This document shows, piece by piece, positions 23,914 to 30,853 of a stretch of DNA of 41,277 nt. Numbering within the stretch: the first letter of the stretch is position 1; every line of letters starts with the position of its first letter. Location of the stretch: NCBI GenBank assembly GCA_964450505.1, contig CAYVEN010000009.1:1-41277 (forward strand). The letters are read 5' to 3'. Both the position numbers and the translations under genes were made by a program. The notes under the pieces were generated by a model that saw only the letters and a program-made list of their open reading frames with translations, was not told where the DNA came from and ran no database searches. The stretch comes from DAOUJH01 sp964450505. Lineage in GTDB: Bacteria; Chloroflexota; Dehalococcoidia; Lucifugimonadales; QGNO01.

Positions 23914-24474
23914 ATGCCTACTCAGAAAAAGATAGACGAAGTGCAAATCCTGGCTGAAAAGCTTTCACAGGCTACCGTTGCCGTAGCGGCGGACTTTAGC
24001 TCCATGCCGGTCAAGAGCATGACAGGGCTGCGCAAGCATCTACGCGAGGCCGACGTGGAGTTCCGGGTAGTCAAGAATACTCTGACCCTGAGGGCCGCGG
24101 ATGCGGCGGGTAGACCGGAGTTGAAGGAACTGCTGGAGGGTCCCACGGGCCTGGCGCTGGGCTTTGCCGATCCCCTTACGCCCATAAAGACAATCCACGA
24201 CTACGTCCGAAACAACAGGCTGCCCATGGTGGTAAGGGCCGCTACCATGATGGACGGTCGCGTCTACAAGGATGCGCAGCTCACGTTGCTGACCACCTTG
24301 CCTCCAAGAGAGGTGCTGCTGGCCCAGCTACTGGGGCAGATGGCATCGCTGCCCACCCGCTTGGTCAGAGCTATCAACCAGCCCTTGCAGGGACTGGCTA
24401 ACGTGATGAACGGCCCGCTGGTTGGCCTGGCAAATGTCTTGCAGGCCAGGGTGGACCAGCAGGAAGGAAAGTAG
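23914..24474 (+). CDS. rplJ: 50S ribosomal protein L10
   Basis: A 186-residue protein that anchors L7/L12 dimers to the L11 stalk. ATG 23914 has GAGG five bases upstream and gives MPTQKKIDEVQILAEKL; longer frames run into the terminator and are rejected. Conserved parts are KSMTGLRKHLREADVEFRVVKNTL and GPTGLALGFADP, and the C-terminal helix (about 130-180) is the L12-binding spine. Confidence 0.96.
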   Translation: MPTQKKIDEVQILAEKLSQATVAVAADFSSMPVKSMTGLRKHLREADVEFRVVKNTLTLRAADAAGRPELKELLEGPTGLALGFADPLTPIKTIHDYVRNNRLPMVVRAATMMDGRVYKDAQLTLLTTLPPREVLLAQLLGQMASLPTRLVRAINQPLQGLANVMNGPLVGLANVLQARVDQQEGK

Positions 24475-24535
24475 AACAAAGCTATCAGATTCAAATAGCT
24501 CAAATTGCAGAAACCCAATTAGTAAGGAGACGTCA

Positions 24536-24922
24536 GTGGGAAAAGAAGAGGTTATAGAAGCAATAAAGTCGTTGTCGGTTGTTGAGCTGTCGGAAGTGGT
24601 GAAAGCTCTGGAGGAGGAGTTTGGAGTAAGCGCCGCCGCCCCAGTAGCCGTGGCCGCCGCTCCCGTGGCAGCTGCCGGAGCCGCGCCGGAAGCCGCCGCG
24701 GAGGAGGAGCAGACCGAATTCAAGGTGATGCTCAAGGAAGCAGGAGCCAACAAGATCAACGTGATCAAGGCCGTGAGGGAAGTGACTACCCTGGGTCTGC
24801 GCGAGGCCAAAGAGCTGGTGGAAGGAGCGCCCGTAGCTGTGAAGGAGGGCATTGGCAAAGAAGAAGCCGATGACATGCTCAAGAAGCTACAGGAAGCGGG
24901 CGCCACTGTTGCCGTAGAGTAA
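24536..24922 (+). CDS. rplL: 50S ribosomal protein L7/L12
   Basis: A 128-residue acidic stalk protein. GTG 24536 is chosen because AAGGAG lies six bases before it; upstream codons do not resemble L12. Residues 1-32 are the dimerisation domain (VIEAIKSLSVVELSEVVKALEEEF), then an Ala/Pro-rich hinge (33-60), then the factor-binding domain with TEFKVMLKEAGANKINVIKAVRE and GLREAKELVEG. It follows rplJ after 61 bases. Confidence 0.97.
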   Translation: MGKEEVIEAIKSLSVVELSEVVKALEEEFGVSAAAPVAVAAAPVAAAGAAPEAAAEEEQTEFKVMLKEAGANKINVIKAVREVTTLGLREAKELVEGAPVAVKEGIGKEEADDMLKKLQEAGATVAVE

Positions 24923-24949
24923 ACCGCTCTATCAGGAGGTGTGCCGACT

Positions 24950-25177
24950 TTGAGCCGTAGTAAAGACAGGGCACGCTACGAAGCTATGAAGCGGCTCAAC
25001 CCGGATTACAAAGGTTTCCGGGGTTATTCGGTTGAGCCAAACCGTCCCGGGCAAACTCCCACGGAAGCGGTGACCTGTACGTTGTGCCATCGCAAGCGCA
25101 ATGTGCCGGTGGGCAGGGCGTTGGAGCAGGGCCGGGAATTTGTTTGCCAGAGTTGCCGTGAAGAAAGCGGCGCTTAG
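24950..25177 (+). CDS. small zinc-ribbon protein of unknown function
   Basis: A 75-residue basic protein with a C-terminal CTLC...CQSC pair (CxxC-x22-CxxC) that should bind zinc, preceded by a charged N-terminus (SRSKDRARYEAMKRLNPDYKG). I do not recognise the family. TTG 24950 is the preferred start, ten bases after AGGAGG; the GTG at 24941 is only one base from that site. It lies 27 bases after rplL and 17 before radC, so it is expressed with the ribosomal operon, hinting at a ribosome- or RNA-linked role. Confidence 0.65.
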   Translation: MSRSKDRARYEAMKRLNPDYKGFRGYSVEPNRPGQTPTEAVTCTLCHRKRNVPVGRALEQGREFVCQSCREESGA

Positions 25178-25194
25178 AGCCACTGAGGGGCATT

Positions 25195-25914
25195 ATGGCG
25201 GAGCAGGATAAGCCACAGTACAGGCTGCTGATACGCGATATGCCGGCCGAAGAGAGGCCCCGCGAGAGATTAAAGAACTCAGGCGCCGCCTACTTGAGCA
25301 ATGCCGAGTTGATTGCCATTCTACTCCGCACCGGCACCGCATCCGAGAACGTCATAGATCTATCCAACAGGCTGCTGGCGAAGTACGGCGGCCTAGAAGG
25401 CATATCCAAAGCCAGCTTCCAAGAGTTGGCTTCCATCCACGGCATGGGAGACGCCAAGACCGCTCAACTCAAGTCCGCTCTTGAGCTGAGCAAACGTTTG
25501 CTGGCGGCTAGCGGCGACGCCAGGCCGGAGGTCCACTCACCTGAGGCTGTCGTCAATTTGCTGGGAGCGGAAATGTCTCTTCTTGGGCAGGAGGAGTTCA
25601 GAGTCGTTGCCCTCAACATCAAGAACCAGGTCATCAACATTTCAACCGTTTACAAGGGCAACGTCAACTCAGCGGTGGTGCGCGCTTCAGAGGTGTTTCA
25701 AGACGCCGTCAGGTCCAACTGCCCCTCGGTCATACTCGTGCACAATCATCCATCAGGCGACCCCAACCCCAGCCCTGACGACGTAGCGGTGACCAAGCAG
25801 CTAGTGGCCGCCGGCGAACTCTTGGATATAACTGTGCTCGACCATATAGTAATTGGACAGAGCTCTTACGGAAGTTACATCAGCATGAAGAAACGCAGGC
25901 TTGGGTTTGGATAG
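25195..25914 (+). CDS. radC: RadC-family JAB/MPN domain protein
   Basis: A 239-residue protein with an N-terminal helix-hairpin-helix-like region (RERLKNSGAAYLSNAELIAILLRTGT, then GMGDAKTAQL) and a C-terminal JAB1/MPN metallo-domain. The JAMM motif is seen in VHNHPSGDPNPSPDD, the RadC signature. Although named DNA repair protein, its biochemical role is unsettled. The MFS gene starts within its last codons. Confidence 0.95.
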   Translation: MAEQDKPQYRLLIRDMPAEERPRERLKNSGAAYLSNAELIAILLRTGTASENVIDLSNRLLAKYGGLEGISKASFQELASIHGMGDAKTAQLKSALELSKRLLAASGDARPEVHSPEAVVNLLGAEMSLLGQEEFRVVALNIKNQVINISTVYKGNVNSAVVRASEVFQDAVRSNCPSVILVHNHPSGDPNPSPDDVAVTKQLVAAGELLDITVLDHIVIGQSSYGSYISMKKRRLGFG

Positions 25915-27346
25915 CAACCAAGCCCTGCAGCCGGCCCCGCCACGGCTCAAAGCTCCCTGGTCTTACAAATGGACGGCCTTCGGCATTGTCTCTCTGGGCA
26001 CGCTGATGTCCACCCTGGACGGGAGCATAATCAACATAGCCTATCCGGTCCTTTCGGAAACGTTTGGCACAGACGCCTCCATAGTGGCCTGGGTAGGCAT
26101 AGCCTTCTTCCTCACCAGCACCAGCCTTCTATTGACCATGGGTTGGATTGGCGACTTCCTGGGCAGGGAACGACTGTACATAGCCGGGATTGTGTTCTTC
26201 ACGGTGGGGCTGGCGCTGGCCGCCCTGGCACAGAACATAGCTCAGCTCATCTTGGTACGCGCCCTGCAGGGGATCGGCGCGGCGATGGTAGTTTCGGTTG
26301 GATCGGCCATCTTAGCGGCCACGTTCGATGCCAAGGAGCGCGGCCTTGCCTTTGGCCTGCTGGGTGCAACGGTCGGTCTGGGGCTGGCCGGTGGGCCGCT
26401 GCTTGGCGGCGTGGTCATAGATCTTCTGGACTGGCGTGCGGTGTTCTACACGCGACTCCCCTTAAGCCTGGTTTCGGTGCCTTTGAGCTGGCTGCTACTG
26501 GCACGGCAGCCGCGGACACCGGGCGCACTGCACCTGGATATCCAGGGGGCGGTGATCCTCCTGGCCCTGCTCAGCGGCTTTCTTCTGGCGGTGAATCAGG
26601 CGGGGAGACTGGGAATCACCTCTCCCCTAGTGCTGGCGGCAATTGCGCTGGCGGTGACGGCACTCCCGCTTTTTGTGTGGTGGGAGTTGCGAGCACAGCG
26701 TCCTATTGTGGATGTGCGCGCCTTCCGCAACCCGGCGCTCTCCACCGGCGTTGCCACACTCCTGGCGCATTTTCAGGCATGGAGCGCGGTGGCTTTTGTA
26801 CTACCCTTTGCCATGATAAACGGCCTGGGCTACAGCACAGCCAAGGCGGGGCTAGTGCTGGCCGTCTTCTCAGTGGTGCGGTCTCTAATCTCGCCGGTGA
26901 CAGGCTGGCTGTCCGACCGCATGAGCCACGGGTTGCTAATGGCTTCAGGCCTGGTTGTAGTCTCAGCGGCGCTATTCCTGCTGTCCGGGCTGGGAGTAAG
27001 TGCTACCGTGTGGCAGCTTGCCATGATTCTATCGCTGGCCAGCCTTGGCTCCGCCCTGTTCGATCCTACAAACGCAAGTTCCATCATGAGTACGGTGCCG
27101 GCGGAACGTCTGGGAATGGCGGGAGCCTTCATCGCCACGGGCAGGCAGATAGGCCTCTCAGGTGGCGTGGCTCTGTCCGGCGCCATACTGGCCTCTCGCG
27201 AAGCACATCACCTGAGCAGCGGCCTGCCACAGAACGAAGCGCTTGTGGCTGGAGCCGGAGACACCCTTGTAGTAAGCGCGGTTATTGCCATCATGGGTAT
27301 AGCGCCCTTTGTGCTGGGCAAGCTTCGCTCACTAGCCAGACGCTAA
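25907..27346 (+). CDS. MFS transporter of the EmrB/QacA (DHA2) type
   Basis: A roughly 479-residue multi-span protein. The first half has STLDGSIINIAYPVLSE in span 1, the loop motif A GDFLGRERLY, and motif C GLGLAGGPLLGG in span 5, which is typical of drug:H+ antiporters. Its length suits the 14-span DHA2 family. The start is TTG 25907 (or TTG 25901), overlapping the end of radC by eight bases, so translation is coupled. The substrate is unknown. A small ACCGG-CCAA-CCGGT hairpin follows the stop, before the convergent aro gene. Confidence 0.88.
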   Translation: MDSNQALQPAPPRLKAPWSYKWTAFGIVSLGTLMSTLDGSIINIAYPVLSETFGTDASIVAWVGIAFFLTSTSLLLTMGWIGDFLGRERLYIAGIVFFTVGLALAALAQNIAQLILVRALQGIGAAMVVSVGSAILAATFDAKERGLAFGLLGATVGLGLAGGPLLGGVVIDLLDWRAVFYTRLPLSLVSVPLSWLLLARQPRTPGALHLDIQGAVILLALLSGFLLAVNQAGRLGITSPLVLAAIALAVTALPLFVWWELRAQRPIVDVRAFRNPALSTGVATLLAHFQAWSAVAFVLPFAMINGLGYSTAKAGLVLAVFSVVRSLISPVTGWLSDRMSHGLLMASGLVVVSAALFLLSGLGVSATVWQLAMILSLASLGSALFDPTNASSIMSTVPAERLGMAGAFIATGRQIGLSGGVALSGAILASREAHHLSSGLPQNEALVAGAGDTLVVSAVIAIMGIAPFVLGKLRSLARR

Positions 27347-27387
27347 ATACCGGCCAACCGGTTCATCATTGTTCCCGCCCAGCCAGC

Positions 27388-28467
27388 TCAGGCCAGTGTA
27401 CCAGCTTTCAGGTGATCGCCTGCCGCCAGCGCCTGGTAAGCCTCGGACAACAGAGCATCGGTCTCTTCCCAGCCAACACATTGGTCCGTAATGGAGACGC
27501 CGTACTCCAGCTTGGAAGGATCGCTTTCGTCAAGCTTCTGACTGCCGGCGACTAGATTGCTTTCCAGCATCATGCCTACGATGCCCGTATTTCCCGACAG
27601 GCGCTGCTGGAGAACGTCTCGGAAGGCAACAGACTCAAGCTCGTAGACTTTGTTAGAGTTGGCGTGGGAGCAGTCCACGATCAGCCTGGCGGGCACACCG
27701 GCCTGCTCCAGCAAAGACGTGGCCCTGTCCACAGAGGCGGCATCGTAGTTTGTCCCAGTAGTGCCGCCGCGCAGGACTATGTGGCTGTTGGGGTTTCCCT
27801 GCGTCATTACTATGGAGGCATAGCCTTCGCCGTCCACTCCGAGAAAAGCGTGCTTGGCGCGGGCGGCGACCACCCCGTCAACGGCGAGTTGGATGCTGCC
27901 ACCGGTGCCGTTCTTGAAGCCCACCGGCATGCTCAAACCACTCGCCATCTGGCGATGGGTCTGGCTCTCCGCGGTACGGGCACCAATGGCAGCCCAGGAA
28001 ACCAAGTCTGCTATGTACTGGGGCGTGATGGGATCCACGAACTCGGTGGCGGAAAGCAGACCTATCTCGGCGATGTTCAGCAGGATTTCTCTCGCCATAT
28101 ACAGCCCGTGCTCCAAGTCGAAGCTGCCGTTCAGATGGGGATCGTAGATGAGGCCCTTCCAGCCAACGGTAGTACGGGGCTTTTCAAAGTAGACGCGCAT
28201 TACAACGAGTATACGGTCGCTGTACTTGTCCGCGAGCTGTTTCAGTCTATGCGCATAATCGAGGCCGGCCTTTGTATCGTGGATGGAGCAGGGACCGGAG
28301 ATGAGCAGCAAGCGATCATCCTCTCCCGAAAGGATGGCGGCAATCTCCGCTCTTCCTTTCACGACCAGTTGCGCCACCGAGTCAGGGGTGGGAAAACGGG
28401 TTAGGTACTCCGCCGGTGAAGGCAGCCTCTGTATGCTGGAGACGTGTATGTTTTGCAGTTGACCCAT
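27388..28467 (-). CDS. aroG: 3-deoxy-7-phosphoheptulonate (DAHP) synthase, class I
   Basis: A 359-residue enzyme joining phosphoenolpyruvate and erythrose 4-phosphate, the first step of aromatic amino acid synthesis. Motifs of the AroF/G/H type include LLISGPCSIHD, VVMRVYFEKPRTTVGWKG, IGARTAESQTHRQMASGLSMPVGFKNGT, and RGG-TTGTNYDAAS, LIVDCSHANSNK. Length and motifs match the feedback-regulated enterobacterial class rather than the AroA-beta or plant-like class. ATG 28467 has GAGGA upstream. The gene is preceded by a promoter, a Tyr/Phe-rich leader peptide and a terminator, so expression is probably set by charged tRNA-Tyr/Phe levels. Which isozyme letter applies cannot be decided from sequence. 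Confidence 0.95.
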   Translation of the reverse strand: MGQLQNIHVSSIQRLPSPAEYLTRFPTPDSVAQLVVKGRAEIAAILSGEDDRLLLISGPCSIHDTKAGLDYAHRLKQLADKYSDRILVVMRVYFEKPRTTVGWKGLIYDPHLNGSFDLEHGLYMAREILLNIAEIGLLSATEFVDPITPQYIADLVSWAAIGARTAESQTHRQMASGLSMPVGFKNGTGGSIQLAVDGVVAARAKHAFLGVDGEGYASIVMTQGNPNSHIVLRGGTTGTNYDAASVDRATSLLEQAGVPARLIVDCSHANSNKVYELESVAFRDVLQQRLSGNTGIVGMMLESNLVAGSQKLDESDPSKLEYGVSITDQCVGWEETDALLSEAYQALAAGDHLKAGTLA

Positions 28468-28495
28468 GATGATTCCTCGTTTTTCCTATGCAACC

Positions 28496-28523
28496 AAAAA
28501 AGCCCTCGCGAGGAGGGCTTTTT
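28496..28523 (-). terminator. attenuator terminator before DAHP synthase
   Basis: On the minus strand AAAAAGCCCTC pairs with GAGGGCTTTTTT around CTCGC, ending in a T run. It stands 29 bases before the DAHP synthase ATG and after the leader peptide. Its 5' arm can alternatively pair with GGGGAGGG of the leader (28554-28561). Confidence 0.85.
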
Positions 28524-28542
28524 GATTTGACTGTGCTGTGAA

Positions 28543-28608
28543 CTAAACAGCTACCCTCCCCGTCCGGGCTTTGTAGGTAAACTCAAAATAGTAGGGAAGG
28601 TATGCCAT
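28543..28608 (-). CDS. aromatic leader peptide (Tyr/Phe-rich), 21 residues
   Basis: The minus-strand ORF from ATG 28608 to TAG 28543 begins MAYLPYYFEFTYKARTGR and has four Tyr and two Phe codons, clustered at 3, 6, 7, 8, 10 and 12. An AGG lies three bases before the ATG, so the ribosome site is short. An in-frame ATG at 28620 is too close to the predicted transcription start. CCTTCCC in codons 3-5 (28594-28600) can pair with GGGGAGG in codons 17-19, and that same segment can instead pair with the terminator's 5' arm. Ribosome stalling at Tyr6-Tyr7-Phe8 would cover the first element and favour antitermination. This is the logic of pheA/trp-type attenuation. Confidence 0.75.
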   Translation of the reverse strand: MAYLPYYFEFTYKARTGRVAV

Positions 28609-28630
28609 TAACCTGCTCATGACGGCTCAT

Positions 28631-28659
28631 ATTATTGGCTTGTTTCGCCAAGCTGTCAA
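28631..28659 (-). promoter_or_regulatory. predicted promoter of the aromatic leader-DAHP synthase unit
   Basis: A perfect TTGACA (28654-28659) and AATAAT (28631-28636) are 17 bases apart on the minus strand. The spacer contains overlapping inverted repeats (GCTTG-GCGAAA-CAAGC and TTGGC-GAAACAA-GCCAA), so a repressor operator inside the promoter is possible. Confidence 0.7.
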
Positions 28660-28693
28660 GGGCATGCCCTATATCCGTGGGTATAGGCAACCA

Positions 28694-29176
28694 CTATTTG
28701 ATCCTACGGCCTGCCTTCAGCGGCCAGTACCTTATCCAAGCCTTCCCCACAATGTGAGAGGGGTTTATAGGCCCAAACAAACGGCTGTCGCGGCTGTCTT
28801 GCCTGAAATCGCCAAGCACTAGATACTCCTCGTCCCACAGCAGCCACTGACTGGGTGACGGCGTGTCCTCAGGAGCGGGTTTGGCAAGATAGGGCTCATG
28901 AAGCGGGCGGTCATCGATGAGAACCACGCCTTTGCTGATCTTGACGTGCTCTCCCGGCAACCCAATTACCCGTTTCACGCAGTTAACCCCCGGTTGACCG
29001 GGGTCCAAGAGGACTATTACGTCTCCTCGCGATGGCGGCGTAGAGCTAAAGGCCAGCCTGTCTACCAGTATCTTCTGACCATGGACCAGTCCCGGCTGCA
29101 TACTGTCGCCTGATATGGAGAAACGACAAAAAGCTGCCAGGGGAAGGCGCAATATGGAGTTCAGGATGCGTGGCAT
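28694..29176 (-). CDS. sodX: nickel-type superoxide dismutase maturation protease (signal peptidase I-like)
   Basis: A 160-residue S26 serine protease. The catalytic serine is S25 in ISGDSMQPGL and the lysine K68 in NCVKRVIGLPGE; the C-terminus ends in the IRYWPLKAG stretch typical of NiSOD maturation proteases. ATG 29176 is preferred to an upstream start that would overlap sodN. Divergent placement, 109 bases from sodN, supports the role: SodX-like proteases remove the NiSOD leader so that the new N-terminal histidine can bind nickel. A housekeeping signal peptidase is the alternative, but those are normally longer and have a clear N-terminal membrane anchor; here only a weakly hydrophobic stretch (5-20) is present. 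Confidence 0.85.
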   Translation of the reverse strand: MPRILNSILRLPLAAFCRFSISGDSMQPGLVHGQKILVDRLAFSSTPPSRGDVIVLLDPGQPGVNCVKRVIGLPGEHVKISKGVVLIDDRPLHEPYLAKPAPEDTPSPSQWLLWDEEYLVLGDFRQDSRDSRLFGPINPSHIVGKAWIRYWPLKAGRRIK

Positions 29177-29195
29177 GTATTCAATTCTAGGCGTC

Positions 29196-29249
29196 GCATC
29201 AAGGGTGAGCAACGTGGCGAGTCTTGATGCTGAGCGTGTCTCTTGATAA
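29196..29249. promoter_or_regulatory. inverted and direct CTTGAT half-sites between sodX and sodN
   Basis: GCATCAAG (29196-29203) and CTTGATGC (29223-29230) are a perfect inverted pair 19 bases apart, and CTTGATAA repeats at 29242-29249. They lie in the shared promoter region of the divergent genes. A metal-responsive regulator could bind here, but no known box is matched. Confidence 0.4.
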
Positions 29250-29285
29250 CCTAGCCCCGCTGAACATACAAATCTGGAGGAATGA

Positions 29286-29804
29286 ATGTTCTCGTTTTTC
29301 GGTCTGTCCACAACGCTTCGGAAAATAGCTTTCACAAATACAGCCTATGCTCACTGCGATATCCCGTGCGGAATATACGACCCCCACGTGGCCCAGATCG
29401 CCGCATTGACTACGGTTCGCATGAACCAGCTCATAGAGGCCCTGGAAACCCCAGGGGCAGACGCCTCTGCCCAGGAGCGCAACGCCTACGTACACGCAAT
29501 CAGCCGCTACACCACTGTCAAGGAGGAGCATGCCGAGCTCTGCAAGAAGGAGCTGCGCATCCTCTGGGGCGACTATTTCCGTCCCGAACATGTCGAGGAG
29601 CACCCCGATCTCCACGAAAAGTTTTTCAACGCGATGAAGGCAGGCTCCAAAGTACGGCAGAACCAGGACATGCAAGCTGCCCATGACCTGCTATCCGCCA
29701 CGCAGGAGATAGCCGAGATCTTCTGGAAGACCAAGGGCGCCACGCCGGTAAGGCAACCTTCCCGCCAGGGTGCGGCAGGCAGCGAGTTGGTCTACCCCAG
29801 CTAA
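29286..29804 (+). CDS. sodN: nickel superoxide dismutase precursor
   Basis: A 172-residue protein with GGAGG five bases before ATG 29286. Residues 1-22 form a leader ending in TNTAYA. Cleavage there exposes H23-C24-D-I-P-C28-G-I-Y31, the diagnostic nickel hook in which the N-terminal amine, His1, Cys2 and Cys6 bind Ni. The rest is the four-helix bundle (VAQIAALTTVRMNQLIEAL, YVHAISRYTTVKEEHAELCKKELRILWGDYF). It dismutes superoxide in an aerobic, possibly iron-poor habitat. The adjacent divergent sodX supplies the maturation protease. A nickel transporter was not found in the window. Confidence 0.97.
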   Translation: MFSFFGLSTTLRKIAFTNTAYAHCDIPCGIYDPHVAQIAALTTVRMNQLIEALETPGADASAQERNAYVHAISRYTTVKEEHAELCKKELRILWGDYFRPEHVEEHPDLHEKFFNAMKAGSKVRQNQDMQAAHDLLSATQEIAEIFWKTKGATPVRQPSRQGAAGSELVYPS

Positions 29805-29852
29805 TCCGGTAAGAGACTCAGCGGCGCAGACCTGCTCCGATCCATGAGAGAG

Positions 29853-30839
29853 CTATTCGTGCCCTCTCAGCCACCGCGAGGCATCCTTGGCGTGATATGT
29901 CAGAATGATGTCCGCGCCGGCGCGCTTGATAGAGGTTAGAATCTCCAGAGCAATTCGCTTCTCATCCAGCCATCCGGCGGCGGAAGCGGCTTTGACCATG
30001 GCGTACTCGCCGCTAACGTTGTACGCCGCCAGCGGATGCTGGAACCGTCCCCTGGCCCTATTCAGCACATCCAGGTAAGCCAGAGCGGGCTTCACCATGA
30101 CCATGTCAGCGCCTTCACCGATGTCCTGCTCCAATTCTCGCAGCGCCATGCGGGCGTTTGCCGGGTCCATCTGGTAACCCCGCCTGTCTCCAAACTGCGG
30201 CGTGGAGCCAGCCGCTTCTCGGAACGGGCCGTAGAAGGCAGAGGCGAACTTGGCCGCGTAGGCCAGGATTGGCACCTCTGAGTGGCCACCTTGGTCCAAT
30301 GCATCCCGGATAGCCTTGACCTGGCCGTCCATCATGGCGGAAGGCGCTACCATGTCCGCACCGGCATCCGCGTGGGACAGAGCCGAGCGCGCCAGCAAGT
30401 CCAGGGTCCTGTCGTTGTCCACTGTCCCATCGCTGTCTATGATGCCGCAGTGTCCGTGATCCGTGTATTCGCAAAGGCAAACGTCCGTGATCACAAAGAG
30501 CCGCGGCGCCGTCTGCTTGATCATCTTCACCGCTTCTTGCACAATTCCTTGCGGGTCGTATGCTTCCGTACCCACTTCATCCTTGAAAGTGGGCAACCCG
30601 AACAGCATAACGCCCGATATGCCCAATTCCGCTACTTCCATGACCTCCGTCAGGAGCTGGTCCAGCGAAAGCTGGTAGCAACCAGGCATGGACTCTATGG
30701 GGGTCTTCACCTCACGGCCGTGGCAGACGAAAAGCGGGTATATGAAATCCGACGGCGCCAGAGACGTCTCTCTGACCATTTCACGAACGGTCTCGCTTCT
30801 TCGCAGTCTTCTTAGCCTGAGCTGTGGGAACGCAACCAT
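29853..30839 (-). CDS. hemB: delta-aminolevulinic acid dehydratase (porphobilinogen synthase)
   Basis: A 328-residue enzyme condensing two aminolevulinates to porphobilinogen. Lysines K197 (AYAAKFASAFYGPF) and K250 (MVMVKPALAYLD) are the Schiff-base residues. The metal site VCLCEYTDHGHCG (C121, C123, C131) is the cysteine-type, zinc-dependent variant. Last gene of the minus-strand tetrapyrrole operon, 14 bases after cobA-hemD. Confidence 0.97.
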   Translation of the reverse strand: MVAFPQLRLRRLRRSETVREMVRETSLAPSDFIYPLFVCHGREVKTPIESMPGCYQLSLDQLLTEVMEVAELGISGVMLFGLPTFKDEVGTEAYDPQGIVQEAVKMIKQTAPRLFVITDVCLCEYTDHGHCGIIDSDGTVDNDRTLDLLARSALSHADAGADMVAPSAMMDGQVKAIRDALDQGGHSEVPILAYAAKFASAFYGPFREAAGSTPQFGDRRGYQMDPANARMALRELEQDIGEGADMVMVKPALAYLDVLNRARGRFQHPLAAYNVSGEYAMVKAASAAGWLDEKRIALEILTSIKRAGADIILTYHAKDASRWLRGHE

Positions 30840-30853
30840 ACTTCTCCTCCCTT

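Noticed and set aside
25969..27555. 528-codon open frame in the plus strand overlapping the MFS gene
   Set aside because: Translation is rich in His, Gly and Arg without hydrophobic spans, and it runs across the stop of the MFS gene into the convergent aro gene. It is a frame shadow of GC-rich sequence.
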